The notes under the pieces are model-generated. The model did no database searches. It was not told the DNA's origin and worked only from the letters and a program-made list of their open reading frames with translations. The position numbers were made by a program, and so were the translations under genes. A DNA stretch of 20,563 nucleotides from Bacteroidales bacterium UBA1216 (GTDB lineage Bacteria > Bacteroidota > Bacteroidia > Bacteroidales > Paludibacteraceae), in assembly GCA_002309255.1 (NCBI GenBank), contig DBXI01000050.1, positions 35,719 through 56,281 of the forward strand, in the 5' to 3' direction. Shown here piece after piece: positions 5,210 to 15,636 of this stretch; within the stretch, counting starts at the first letter, position 1, and each line of letters opens with the position of its first letter.

Positions 5210-6928
5210 ATGAAGAAACTGATTGAATGCGTGCCGAACTTCTCAGAGGGACGCAACAAAGAAGTCATTGACCAGATCGTAGCCGAGATCGTAGCCTCTG
5301 AGCTGAACGGCGAGAAAGTTAAACTGCTGGATGTTGATCCGGGCGAAGCCACCAACCGAACAGTGGTGACGTTTGTAGGTGAACCCGATGTGGTGGTGGA
5401 GGCAGCGTTCCGTGGTGCACGGAAAGCCGGTGAGCTGATCGACATGCGTCAGCACCATGGTGCGCACCCGCGTAGCGGTGCGACGGATGTTTGTCCGCTG
5501 ATTCCGATTGCGGGGGTGACGCTGGAGGAGTGCGCCGAACTGGCGCGTGCGCTTGCCAAACGAATGTACGAAGAGTTAGGGATCCCATGCTACTGCTACG
5601 AAGCAGCGGCGTTCACGCCTGAGCGCAAAAACTTGGCTGTATGCCGTGCTGGTGAGTACGAAGCCCTGCCGGAGAAGATGAGCGATCCTGCACGGTGCCC
5701 GGATTTTGGGCCTGATAAGTACGACGAGCGCACGGCGCAAGCTGGCGCCACGAATGTAGGTGCACGCAACTTCCTGATTGCAGTGAACTTCAACCTGAAC
5801 ACCACTAGTACGCGTCGCGCGATGGCTGTGGCGTTCGATGTACGAGAGAAAGGCCGTAAGGCACGCGAGGGCGGCAAATTGACCGGCAAGGTGCTGCGTG
5901 ACGAGACGGGACAGGAGATGTGGATCCCCGGAACGCTGAAGGGTTGCAAAGCCATCGGCTGGTATATCGACGAGTACGGAATAGCGCAGGTGAGCATGAA
6001 CATAACGGATATAAGCGCTACGCCTCTGCATGTGGCATTTGAGGAGGTGAGTCGTGCCGCTGCTGCTCGTGGCATGCGTGTGACGGGGGCGGAGATCGTG
6101 GGGCTGGTGCCTAAGTGCGCGCTGGTAGATGCCGGTAAGTTCTACCTGACACGTCAGCAGCGTTCACTGGGTATAAGCGAGGCGGAGATCATTCGCATGG
6201 CGGTTAAGTCGATGGGCTTGGATGAGCTCAAACCGTTTGATCCGAAAGAGAAAGTGATTGAGTACATGATTGAAGATGAGAAGGAGCAAGCCATGAAGGA
6301 GCGCCTGATCAGGATGACGTGCAAGACGTTTGCCGTTGAAACGGCAAGTGAGTCGCCAGCACCCGGCGGAGGCAGTATATCAGCATATATGGGTGCGTTA
6401 GGCGCTGCGCTGGGCACTATGGTGGCCAATCTGAGTGCGCATAAGAGAGGCTGGGACGAGCGCTGGGAGGAGTTCTCGAAGGTAGCGGAAGAAGGGCAAG
6501 AAGTGATGAACGAGTTGTTGGCGTTAGTAGATGAGGACACCGCGGCGTTCAACCGAATAATGGATGTGTTTGCTATGCCCAAGGGCACCGATGAGGAGAA
6601 AACCGCACGTGCAGCGGCTATGGAGGCTGCAACGTTGTACGCCACACAGGTGCCGCTGCGCACGATGAAGACAGCACTGCGCGCGATGCCGGTGATTAGA
6701 GCGATGGCAGAGAAAGGTAACCCTGCCAGCGCCAGTGATGCCGGAGTAGGTGCATTGGCAGCACGTGCAGCAGTTCGTGGCGCAGATATGAATGTGCGCA
6801 TTAATGCCGCAGGACTGAAAGACAGGGCTGTGGCAAAGAAGCTGATAGGCGAGGCTGCTGAGTTAGTCAAGCAGGCCGAGCGGGAAGAGCGAGAGATTCT
6901 CGAAATCGTTAACAAAAATATCGGTTAA
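5210..6928 (+). CDS. ftcD: Bifunctional glutamate formimidoyltransferase / formimidoyltetrahydrofolate cyclodeaminase
   Basis: A 572-residue fusion of two enzymes. Residues 1 to about 330 are the formimidoyltransferase: N-terminal LIECVPNFSEGRNKEVI, then HHGAHPRSGATDVCPLIPI with His82 at the position of the catalytic histidine of mammalian FTCD, and GWYIDEYGIAQVSMNITD. It moves the formimino group from formiminoglutamate to tetrahydrofolate, releasing glutamate. After a helical linker, residues from about 365 form the cyclodeaminase, marked by SESPAPGGGSISAYMGALGA, which turns formimino-THF into 5,10-methenyl-THF plus ammonia. The same fusion is known in animals and other Bacteroidetes. It is the first gene of the hut operon, with the promoter at 5108-5139; the stop is 4 bp before hutU. 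Its product feeds FolD at the end of the operon. Confidence 0.96.
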   Translation: MKKLIECVPNFSEGRNKEVIDQIVAEIVASELNGEKVKLLDVDPGEATNRTVVTFVGEPDVVVEAAFRGARKAGELIDMRQHHGAHPRSGATDVCPLIPIAGVTLEECAELARALAKRMYEELGIPCYCYEAAAFTPERKNLAVCRAGEYEALPEKMSDPARCPDFGPDKYDERTAQAGATNVGARNFLIAVNFNLNTTSTRRAMAVAFDVREKGRKAREGGKLTGKVLRDETGQEMWIPGTLKGCKAIGWYIDEYGIAQVSMNITDISATPLHVAFEEVSRAAAARGMRVTGAEIVGLVPKCALVDAGKFYLTRQQRSLGISEAEIIRMAVKSMGLDELKPFDPKEKVIEYMIEDEKEQAMKERLIRMTCKTFAVETASESPAPGGGSISAYMGALGAALGTMVANLSAHKRGWDERWEEFSKVAEEGQEVMNELLALVDEDTAAFNRIMDVFAMPKGTDEEKTARAAAMEAATLYATQVPLRTMKTALRAMPVIRAMAEKGNPASASDAGVGALAARAAVRGADMNVRINAAGLKDRAVAKKLIGEAAELVKQAEREEREILEIVNKNIG

Positions 6929-6932
6929 GACC

Positions 6933-8957
6933 ATGAATGCTTTTCAACGAGAGATATTAGCGGGTATAACTGATGAGTTACCCGAGGTAAAACCTTACGA
7001 CGCATCCATCAACCATGCACCCAAACGCAAGGATATACTGACCGAAGAGGAGAAAGTGCTGGCGCTGAAGAACGCGCTGCGTTATTTCGCCCCCAAGCAT
7101 CACGCCGTATTAGCGCCGGAGTTTGCGGATGAGCTGCGTCAGTACGGACGCATCTACATGTACCGGTTCCGTCCTTCTTATGCGATGTATGCGCGTCCGA
7201 TAGATGAGTACCCGGCTAAGTCACGCCAGGCTGCGGCTATCATGGCGATGATCCAGAACAACTTGGATCCGCGTGTGGCGCAACATCCGCATGAACTGAT
7301 TATCTACGGCGGCAACGGTGCTATCTTTCAGAACTGGGCGCAGTATAGGCTGACGATGCAGTACTTGGCTACGATGACGGACGAGCAGACCTTGGCGATG
7401 TACTCGGGTCTGCCGATGGGCTTGTTCCCCAGCCACAAGGATGCACCGCGTGTAGTGGTGACCAACGGAATGGTTATACCGAACTACTCGAGTCAGGATC
7501 ACTGGGAGCGGTTCAATGCGTTGGGCGTATCTCAGTACGGGCAGATGACCGCCGGATCGTACATGTATATCGGTCCGCAAGGCATCGTGCACGGCACGAC
7601 GATCACGGTGATGAACGCTGCACGCAAGCAGCTCCGCAAACGCGGTCTGACAGGCTCGCTGGAGGAGCGCAATGGACTGCTGTTCGTGACCGCCGGACTG
7701 GGCGGCATGTCGGGCGCCCAACCTAAGGCAGGAAACATAGCCGGCGTAGTGAGCGTGACGGCGGAGATCAATCCGCTGGCCGCAGAGAAACGCCATGAGC
7801 AGGGCTGGGTGGATGAACTGCACTATGACTTGGATGAACTGCTCGCGCGTATGCGAAAGGCGCAGGCGAACAAGGAGATTGTCTCGCTAGCGTATGTAGG
7901 CAATATAGTCGATCTGTGGGAACGATTGGCCGATGAGAACTACCCCGTGGACTTAGGAAGCGATCAGACTTCGCTGCACAATCCTTGGGCAGGAGGATAT
8001 TATCCCGTGGGCTACAGCCTAAACGAATCAAAGAAGATGATGGCGGAGGAGCCGGAGCGCTTCAAGGAGGTTGTGCGTGCATCGCTGCGCAGGCACGTGG
8101 CGGCTATCAATAGGTTGAGTGCGAACGGAATGTACTTCTTCGACTACGGCAACGCTTTCCTGCTGGAGAGCTCGCGTGCCGGAGCGGATGTGATGAAGGC
8201 CGATGGCACGTTCCGCTATCCGTCGTATGTGCAGGATATCATGGGACCGATGTTCTTCGATTACGGCTTTGGTCCGTTCCGCTGGGTATGTATGTCCGAA
8301 GACCCGAAGGATCTGCAGAAGTCCGACGAACTGGCAGTAAAAGTATTGAGCGAGATCGTCAAAGACGCCCCCGAAGAGATACAGGGACAAATGCACGACA
8401 ATATCCACTGGATAAAGGAAGCCGGCAGGAACAAACTCGTCGTAGGTTCGCAGGCGCGCATCCTGTACGCGGACTGCGAGGGCAGGACGAAGATCGCGCT
8501 GGCGTTCAACGATGCTATCCGCCGTGGTGAGATAATAGCACCTATCGTGCTCGGCCGTGATCACCACGACGTGAGCGGCACTGATTCGCCTTTCCGTGAG
8601 ACGAGCAACATCTACGATGGCAGTCAGTTCACAGCTGACATGGCTATACAGAACGTGATAGGTGATGGCTTCCGCGGCGCCACATGGGTGAGCATCCACA
8701 ACGGCGGCGGAGTAGGATGGGGCGAGGTGATTAACGGCGGCTTTGGCATGGTGATCGATGGTAGTGAGGACAGCGAGCGGCACATCAAGAACATGCTGTT
8801 CTGGGACGTGAACAACGGAATAGCTCGCCGCAGCTGGGCGCGCAACGAAGGTGCGAGCCACGCTATCCTGCGCGAGATGAACCGCACACCGGAGCTGAAG
8901 GTGACTATCCCAAACTATGCGGACGAAGAGCTCATCCGTAAAGTACTGGGAAATTAA
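6933..8957 (+). CDS. hutU: Urocanate hydratase
   Basis: Second step of histidine breakdown: urocanate plus water to imidazolonepropionate, using tightly bound NAD as electrophile. The 674-residue length is that of the long form found in Bacteroidetes and animals, against about 555 in Proteobacteria and Bacillus. Conserved blocks are plain: YGGNGAIFQNWAQY from residue 125, YSGLPMGLFPSHKDAPRVVV, the glycine-rich GLGGMSGAQPKAGN of the NAD site, DQTSLHNPWAGGYYPVG, and GRDHHDVSGTDSPFRETSN from 541, followed by NGGGVGWGEVINGGFG. It begins 4 bp after ftcD and is separated from hutH by a 19-bp spacer built of AT-rich heptamers. Cytoplasmic; assignment is certain. Confidence 0.97.
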   Translation: MNAFQREILAGITDELPEVKPYDASINHAPKRKDILTEEEKVLALKNALRYFAPKHHAVLAPEFADELRQYGRIYMYRFRPSYAMYARPIDEYPAKSRQAAAIMAMIQNNLDPRVAQHPHELIIYGGNGAIFQNWAQYRLTMQYLATMTDEQTLAMYSGLPMGLFPSHKDAPRVVVTNGMVIPNYSSQDHWERFNALGVSQYGQMTAGSYMYIGPQGIVHGTTITVMNAARKQLRKRGLTGSLEERNGLLFVTAGLGGMSGAQPKAGNIAGVVSVTAEINPLAAEKRHEQGWVDELHYDLDELLARMRKAQANKEIVSLAYVGNIVDLWERLADENYPVDLGSDQTSLHNPWAGGYYPVGYSLNESKKMMAEEPERFKEVVRASLRRHVAAINRLSANGMYFFDYGNAFLLESSRAGADVMKADGTFRYPSYVQDIMGPMFFDYGFGPFRWVCMSEDPKDLQKSDELAVKVLSEIVKDAPEEIQGQMHDNIHWIKEAGRNKLVVGSQARILYADCEGRTKIALAFNDAIRRGEIIAPIVLGRDHHDVSGTDSPFRETSNIYDGSQFTADMAIQNVIGDGFRGATWVSIHNGGGVGWGEVINGGFGMVIDGSEDSERHIKNMLFWDVNNGIARRSWARNEGASHAILREMNRTPELKVTIPNYADEELIRKVLGN

Positions 8958-8975
8958 AATTTAAAATTAAGAATT
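8951..8975 (+). repeat. AT-rich heptamer-like spacer between hutU and hutH
   Basis: The sequence from the hutU stop reads as near-copies of a 7-bp unit (AAATTAA, AATTTAA, AATTAAG, AATTT). It contains no G or C apart from one G and separates two otherwise tightly packed genes. It is similar in kind to the heptamer spacers near mutS2, though less perfect. Confidence 0.45.
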
Positions 8976-8976
8976 T

Positions 8977-10444
<1,468 letters not shown>

Positions 10445-10461
<17 letters not shown>

Positions 10462-11671
10462 ACATATTCGCGAGATCGTGGGCATCGTTCCTGAGGGCGT
10501 ATTGCGCAAGCAAGGACATGAGATGAATGAGACCGGTGTCCTGCATGATGCGTGGCTACTCATTGACGGCGACCGTATAGCCGCCTTCGGACCGAAGGCA
10601 GAGATGCCTACTGATGCTGATAGTTACATTGATGCCGAAGATGGGCTATTGATGCCTTCTTTCTGCGATTCGCACACGCATATCGTTTATGCCGGTTCGC
10701 GCGAAGGAGAGTTCATCGACAAGATCAACGGCCTGAGTTACGAAGAGATTGCCCGCCGTGGCGGAGGGATTCTGAACTCAGCTGACCGTCTTCACGAGAC
10801 AACGGAGGATGAGCTATACGAGCAGTCGATGGCGCGCGTGAACGAGATGATCAGCAAGGGAACAGGTGCTATGGAGATCAAGAGCGGCTATGGTCTGCGT
10901 ACGGAGGATGAACTGAAGATGCTACGTGTCATCCGCCGCATACGCGAGCACACACCCGCGCTGGTGCGTAGTACCTTCTTAGGCGCGCACGCGATAGGTC
11001 GTGGCTACAAGCACGACGAATATGTACGCCTGGTGGCTGAAGAGATGATTCCGGCGGTTGCAAAAGAGGGACTGGCGGATTTTGTAGATGTGTTCTGCGA
11101 CGAGGGGTTCTTCACTGTAGAAGACACTAACCTTATCCTTCTCGCCGGCGAGCAGTATGGTCTGCGACCTAAAATCCACGCCAACGAACTGGCAGTCAGC
11201 GGCGGCGTACAGGTGGGCGTGAAGCACAAGGCGCTGAGCGTAGATCATCTGGAGAAAACAACCGATGCGGAGATCGAGGCGCTTCGTGGCACCAACACGA
11301 TGCCAACGATGCTTCCCGGCTCATCGTTCTTCCTCGGATTGCCCTACGGACGAGCGAAGGAGTTCATCGAGGCAGGATTAGGCGTTGCACTTGCTAGCGA
11401 CTATAACCCCGGCTCGTCGCCCAGCGGCGATATGCGCTTCGTGATGGCGATGGGCTGCATCCGTATGCGGCTCACCACCGTGCAGGCTCTTAATGCCGTC
11501 ACTCTCAACTCCGCCTACGCCATGGGTGTGAGCGACGAGTTAGGGTCGATCACAGTAGGCAAACGCGCCAACCTGATCCTCACACGGCCGCTGAACTCAC
11601 TCACCATGATCCCATACATGTACCAAACCCCATTTATCAAACAAATCATTCTAAATGGAAAATTGCTTTGA
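10445..11671 (+). CDS. hutI: Imidazolonepropionase
   Basis: Third step: hydrolysis of 4-imidazolone-5-propionate to N-formimino-L-glutamate. The 408-residue amidohydrolase has the metal-binding HTH triad (77-79) in PSFCDSHTHIVYAGSREGEF, the substrate loop EIARRGGGI, IHANELAVSGG, SVDHLEKT with the metal-ligand histidine, and ASDYNPGSSPSGDM with the catalytic aspartate. The start is the GTG at 10445, because the first ATG (10523) would delete the opening strand of the N-terminal small domain. This gives a 17-bp overlap with hutH; the overlap with folD is also 17 bp. Confidence 0.95.
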
Positions 11672-12524
11672 CGGAAAGAAACTCGCGGAGGAGATAAAAT
11701 CCTCTCTTCGTGAAAAAATAATTGCTCTACAGCGGGACTATGGCCGCGTGCCGTGCTTGAACGTGCTGCTGGTGGGCGATGACTACGGTAGTCAGCGCTA
11801 TGCGGCATCGTGCGAGAAGAATGCGGCTGCGGTGGGGCTGACCTGCCGTGTGGTAAGGATGAGCGGCGAGAGCACAGAGGAAGAGGTGTTAGAGCAGGTG
11901 CGTGCGCTGAATGAAGATAAGGAGGTGGACGGCATATTGATTCAGATGCCTCTGCCTAAACATATATCCCAAGCGAAGGTTGTAGCCACACTCTGCCCCG
12001 CTAAGGATGTGGATGGGGTGACGGATGCTAATGTAGCGCAGCTGTGGAAACATAAACGCAACGACTACAGTCGCTATTGTGTGCCCTGCACGTCGCGTAG
12101 CGCGATGCGCATACTGGAGTCAGCGGGTATTGAGCTTGACGGTAAGAATGCTGTTGTTGTAGGCAGAAGCAACATCGTGGGTCTGCCTGTTACCAAGTTG
12201 CTGATGAACGCCAACGCCACCGTGACCATCGCCCACAGCCACACGCGCGATATGCAGGCTATCCTCCGTCGTGCGGATATCATCGTGGCGGCCATCGGGC
12301 AGCCGAAATTCATCACTGAGGATATGATCTCAGATGGCGCCGTGGTCATCGATGTAGGCATCAACAATGACCCCGAAACCGGCAAGATGTGCGGTGATGT
12401 CGACTTTGAGCACGTTGCACCCAAGTGCAAGATAATCACGCCCGTACCCGGAGGGGTAGGGCCGCTGACCATCTGTTCCTTGATGGAGAACACGATTGAT
12501 TGCTTTAGAAGGTGCGCTCTTTGA
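11655..12524 (+). CDS. folD: FolD-family methylenetetrahydrofolate dehydrogenase, lacking the catalytic lysine of the cyclohydrolase
   Basis: A 289-residue FolD homologue: VDGILIQMPLP (91-101), DVDG (118-121), VVVGRSNIVGLP (167-178), AVVIDVGINN, ITPVPGGVGPLTI and a C-terminal MENT helix. FolD interconverts methylene-, methenyl- and 10-formyl-THF, so here it would receive the methenyl-THF made by FTCD. Key positions deviate. The YVASK motif is Y49-AAS-C53, replacing the Lys (E. coli Lys54, human MTHFD1 Lys56) with Cys, though a Lys remains at 55. The usual CTPxG is CTSRS (145-149), and DVDGFHPxNxG is DVDGVTDANVA. The reading frame is intact. In human enzyme studies and in yeast Mtd1, loss of this Lys goes with loss of cyclohydrolase, so a dehydrogenase-only role is plausible. 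The last 20 bp overlap the 3' end of fbp. Confidence 0.88.
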   Translation: MENCFDGKKLAEEIKSSLREKIIALQRDYGRVPCLNVLLVGDDYGSQRYAASCEKNAAAVGLTCRVVRMSGESTEEEVLEQVRALNEDKEVDGILIQMPLPKHISQAKVVATLCPAKDVDGVTDANVAQLWKHKRNDYSRYCVPCTSRSAMRILESAGIELDGKNAVVVGRSNIVGLPVTKLLMNANATVTIAHSHTRDMQAILRRADIIVAAIGQPKFITEDMISDGAVVIDVGINNDPETGKMCGDVDFEHVAPKCKIITPVPGGVGPLTICSLMENTIDCFRRCAL

Positions 12525-14472
12525 TCCGTCCCGTTCGATAAGCACTGAGCAGGAGCTCAAGGTCGGCTATCTGCTCCTGCAGAATCTTTCCCTGATCCGT
12601 ATCGCGGATGAGCATGCGTTTGCTGGCAAAGTCAGTAAGCTCGATGCGGTTATGGATATCCGACCCCGATCGGATAGCCTGTTCGCGGCTCTCAAACTCC
12701 TCGTGTTCCACCAGTTGGATGCTGAACGAGTTGTAGATGAGCGTGTAGCCTGCGATGCCGGTCTTCTCCTGATAAGGCTTGCTGAATCCTCCATCAATCA
12801 CGAATCGCTTGCCTCCGGCTCGCATCGGTGTCTCGCCCTTGATGGTGCGGACGGGAATGTGACCGTTGACGATGCGGCTCGTTTCGGGATCCAAGCCGAA
12901 CTCTGCAAGGATCTTTTCGCAAATGTCTTTGCGGTTCGCCAGTTCGTAGTACGCTCCTTTCTCCTCGTGCCAGATGGCTTTGTCGGGTATGAAGTAGCGC
13001 TCGAAGGTAGTCATCTTATCCTTATTATACAGCGGCGACAATGGCCCGGACCATAAGTACCAGGTGTAGTCGAGTGCATCGGCTTTCTTCTTGCCCGAGC
13101 CGAAGTACGCCATGCGCACCACATCGTCGATGCGCTGCATCAGTGCGCGGCCTTTGGCTTTTACGCCAAGCACCTCCACCTCGGTGAACGAGCCGTCGGC
13201 GTTGAGAGGTATAGCAGCGTGGTAGAGCAGGAAGCCGTTGCGCACCAGAAAGAGCGAGCCGTGGCGGTAGAGTATGCGTAGGTGCTTCTGCAATTTCTCC
13301 GACTTACGGAACGAGCGTGCGAGCTGGGTCATCAGCTCCTCTTCTTCCAGCGAGAGTGCATACGGGTTATTGGGGTTGACGGTCGGTAGATGGCTGTCGG
13401 TGAGCGGGTAGGTCTTTCCTGCCACCATGATCCTACCATCGGCGAAGTTGATCTTGTCAAGCAGCAGCCGGTCGTTCATCTGATACTCCGGATGGCGCAG
13501 GATGGTCTGCCCTTCGAGCTTGAACTGGATGATGGAGATAGCCTTGTGCATCTTTGCCATGAGGTTGGCAGAGCGCGTGAGACGCGGATTGTTCTCAAAA
13601 TCCTTGGTTTGCCAGATGGTGCACGGATCATCGCCGTAGGTCTGCATGGCAAAGCTGGCGAGCGGCAGCAGGTTGATGCCATATCCTTCCTCCAGCGTCT
13701 CGATGTTCGCGTAGCGGATAGACACGCGCAGCACGGTGGCTATCAGCGCCTGGTTGCCGGCGGCAGCGCCCATCCATTCCATGTCGTGGTTGCCCCATTG
13801 GATGTCGTAATCGCGGATGGTGGAGAGCACATCCAGGATCTTCTGCGCACCCGGACCACGGTCGAAGATGTCACCCACAATATGGAACGTATCGATTACC
13901 AGACCGTGGATGAGGTAACAGATTGCTATGATCATCTGCTCGGCGCAGCCTGTTTCGATGATAGCGTGCAGGATAGCCTGGTAGTAATCCTGCCGTCCGC
14001 CTTCTATATCCGACTCATATAAGAGCTCCTCGATGATGTATGCGAACTGCTTAGGTAGCATCTTGCGCACCTTGGAGCGAGTGTACTTGACCGTTACACG
14101 CCGCATGATCTCTACGCACTGACTCAACCTCACATACAGGAACTCGTCGCGCGATGCGAAGGTGCGTCCCTCATCAAACGGCTCGTCGGGGATCTGCAGG
14201 CGCTCGTCGGGGTAGTAGATCATAGCGCACAACGCGCGTTTCTCCTGTTCGCTAATCGTGTCGCCAAACGCATCATCCACCTTGCGACGGATCACACCCG
14301 ATGCGTTCTTTACCATGTGAATGAAGGCCGTAGAAGCACCGTGCAGGTCACTCACAAAGTGCTCCGTGCCTTTCGGCAATGATAGGATAGAGCGCAGATT
14401 GATGATCTCCGTGAGCGCTGCACTGGCGTTCGGGAACTTCTCGGATAGCAGTTGTAGGTACTTGTCAGTCAT
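12505..14472 (-). CDS. fbp: Fructose-1,6-bisphosphatase class III
   Basis: A 655-residue gluconeogenic phosphatase of the class III type (about 640-670 residues, first known from Bacillus subtilis), which removes the 1-phosphate from fructose 1,6-bisphosphate. The metallophosphatase motifs are in order: SDLHG at 41-45, GDIFDRGPGA near 200, WGNHDMEW near 225-232, then VNGHIPVR near 535 and the family-typical DGGFSKPYQ followed by TGIAGYTLIYNS. No other gluconeogenesis genes are adjacent. It follows the TetR gene by 67 bp, a gap without a good TAnnTTTG promoter, so it may be read from upstream. Its 3' end converges on folD with overlapping coding sequence. Confidence 0.95.
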   Translation of the reverse strand: MTDKYLQLLSEKFPNASAALTEIINLRSILSLPKGTEHFVSDLHGASTAFIHMVKNASGVIRRKVDDAFGDTISEQEKRALCAMIYYPDERLQIPDEPFDEGRTFASRDEFLYVRLSQCVEIMRRVTVKYTRSKVRKMLPKQFAYIIEELLYESDIEGGRQDYYQAILHAIIETGCAEQMIIAICYLIHGLVIDTFHIVGDIFDRGPGAQKILDVLSTIRDYDIQWGNHDMEWMGAAAGNQALIATVLRVSIRYANIETLEEGYGINLLPLASFAMQTYGDDPCTIWQTKDFENNPRLTRSANLMAKMHKAISIIQFKLEGQTILRHPEYQMNDRLLLDKINFADGRIMVAGKTYPLTDSHLPTVNPNNPYALSLEEEELMTQLARSFRKSEKLQKHLRILYRHGSLFLVRNGFLLYHAAIPLNADGSFTEVEVLGVKAKGRALMQRIDDVVRMAYFGSGKKKADALDYTWYLWSGPLSPLYNKDKMTTFERYFIPDKAIWHEEKGAYYELANRKDICEKILAEFGLDPETSRIVNGHIPVRTIKGETPMRAGGKRFVIDGGFSKPYQEKTGIAGYTLIYNSFSIQLVEHEEFESREQAIRSGSDIHNRIELTDFASKRMLIRDTDQGKILQEQIADLELLLSAYRTGRIKERTF

Positions 14473-14539
14473 AGTATAGATTTTTAGTCTTTATTCTTTT
14501 AGTGAAACGGTTTTTGCTCTTTCAGGCAAAGCCTGTCTA

Positions 14540-15130
14540 TCAAGCTTTGATCAGTGAATAGAGCAGCTGATACTGTTTGCGCACCATGGCAAAATCCATC
14601 TGCTTGCCTGATTGCCCGGCATCATAGCCGTCCTTTATCTGCGTGAATAGTGCTGCAGTCTCCTGCTGGGGGATATCTCGCCTTACGTCTCCTACAATCT
14701 GCGAGTTGCGAATAGCCTTGAGCCACAATGACTGCTCGTTGGCGTACAATCGGTAGGCGCGGCGATAAAGCTCAGGGAAACGGTGATAGGCTGTGTAGAG
14801 CAGCATGATCACGTTGGACGTGTTGATGTTCCTGTTCTCCAGCTCCATCAGGCTATCCTCCAGGAACCGGAAGTAGCGGAGTAGCGCTTCGATCATTTCC
14901 GGCACCGTTATGCTGTCAGGCAGACGCAGCATCTCTTGCTTGGGACGCAGGAAAAAACGGTTGACGATCTCTATATAGATCTCGTCCTTGTTCTTGAAGT
15001 AGTAATACATCGTACCGCGTCCCATGTCAAGCGAGATCTGCAGGTCGGTGATACTCACGTTCTCATACCCGTTCAGCAGGTAGAGCTCAAGGGCCTTGTA
15101 GATGATCAGTTCTTTTCTATCTTTTACCAT
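14540..15130 (-). CDS. TetR/AcrR family transcriptional regulator
   Basis: A 196-residue TetR-type repressor. The N-terminal DNA-binding domain is clear: a first helix IIYKALELYLLNGYENVSI and the helix-turn-helix ITDLQISLDMGRGTMYYYF (27-45), followed by KNKDEIY. The C-terminal ligand domain (60-196) is, as usual, not informative about the effector. The ATG at 15130 is chosen because TetR proteins normally have fewer than 15 residues before the first helix; the frame is open back to an ATG at 15211, but that start lies inside folK. A GCCAA/TTGGC inverted repeat 27-38 bp upstream of the start could be its operator. Its neighbours are not transporters, so the regulated gene is unclear; fbp downstream is one candidate. 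Confidence 0.88.
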   Translation of the reverse strand: MVKDRKELIIYKALELYLLNGYENVSITDLQISLDMGRGTMYYYFKNKDEIYIEIVNRFFLRPKQEMLRLPDSITVPEMIEALLRYFRFLEDSLMELENRNINTSNVIMLLYTAYHRFPELYRRAYRLYANEQSLWLKAIRNSQIVGDVRRDIPQQETAALFTQIKDGYDAGQSGKQMDFAMVRKQYQLLYSLIKA

Positions 15131-15156
15131 GGCGTGGTTGGTGTTTGGGTTATATT

Positions 15157-15168
15157 GCCAAAATTGGC
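15157..15168. promoter_or_regulatory. Inverted repeat upstream of the TetR gene, candidate operator
   Basis: GCCAA (15157-15161) and TTGGC (15164-15168) are perfect inverted arms with a 2-bp centre, in the 46-bp gap between folK and the TetR start. TetR proteins usually bind such symmetric sites next to their own gene. No matching TAnnTTTG promoter is visible beside it, and the arms are only 5 bp. Confidence 0.3.
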
Positions 15169-15176
15169 GGATGTAT

Positions 15177-15611
15177 TCATTGGCGGAGTTGTTGCAGTGG
15201 TATGAGCACAAACTCCCGTTCGTTCATTCGCGGATGGGGCAGGGTCAGGGTAGGCGTGTTGCAGCGCAGCTCTTCCCCTGCATCGTTGTATGCTTGTATA
15301 AGGTCAATGTCTATCTCTCGGTCGGCGTACTGTTTGCTTCCGTCGGGCAGGATGACCGAATGCTCCGTTCGTCCTAACTGCTGCTCGATGGCTTGCGTGC
15401 GGTTGAGCAACTCTTCGGGTTGCAGCGGTGATTCGTAGAGGGCTACCGTGTTGCAGAATTCGTGTTCCGAACTAAAGCCCTCTGGCGCGCTGTAGATCAT
15501 CGGCGCTACGTCTATCTGCCGCCCTACCTGCTCACTGAGCATGTTGAGCGCCGCGCGGATCGTCTGCTCGCGATCACCTATGTTGCTACCCAAACCGATA
15601 TAATAGCGCAT
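15177..15611 (-). CDS. folK: 2-amino-4-hydroxy-6-hydroxymethyldihydropteridine pyrophosphokinase
   Basis: HPPK transfers pyrophosphate from ATP to 6-hydroxymethyl-dihydropterin, the step before dihydropteroate synthase in folate synthesis. The 144-residue protein shows IGLGSNIGDRE from residue 5, SAPEGFSSEHEFCN (substrate pocket), the signature DREIDIDLI with the Mg-binding Asp101 and Asp103, and the C-terminal HPRMNEREFVLIPL (126-139). Length is at the short end of the family (about 130-180). It follows the phosphoesterase gene by 25 bp on the same strand. It is a second folate gene in the window besides ftcD and folD, but in a different transcription unit. Confidence 0.94.
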   Translation of the reverse strand: MRYYIGLGSNIGDREQTIRAALNMLSEQVGRQIDVAPMIYSAPEGFSSEHEFCNTVALYESPLQPEELLNRTQAIEQQLGRTEHSVILPDGSKQYADREIDIDLIQAYNDAGEELRCNTPTLTLPHPRMNEREFVLIPLQQLRQ

Positions 15612-15636
15612 GCTTCCCCTTTTCGATTTTATCCTG

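Noticed and set aside
14523..14535. CAGGC/GCCTG hairpin between the TetR and fbp genes as an intrinsic terminator
   Set aside because: Only a 5-bp stem with a 3-nt loop, and no T-run follows it on the transcribed strand.
15131..15211. Longer TetR start at 15211
   Set aside because: It would overlap folK by 35 bp and add a 27-residue leader with no counterpart before the first helix of TetR proteins.
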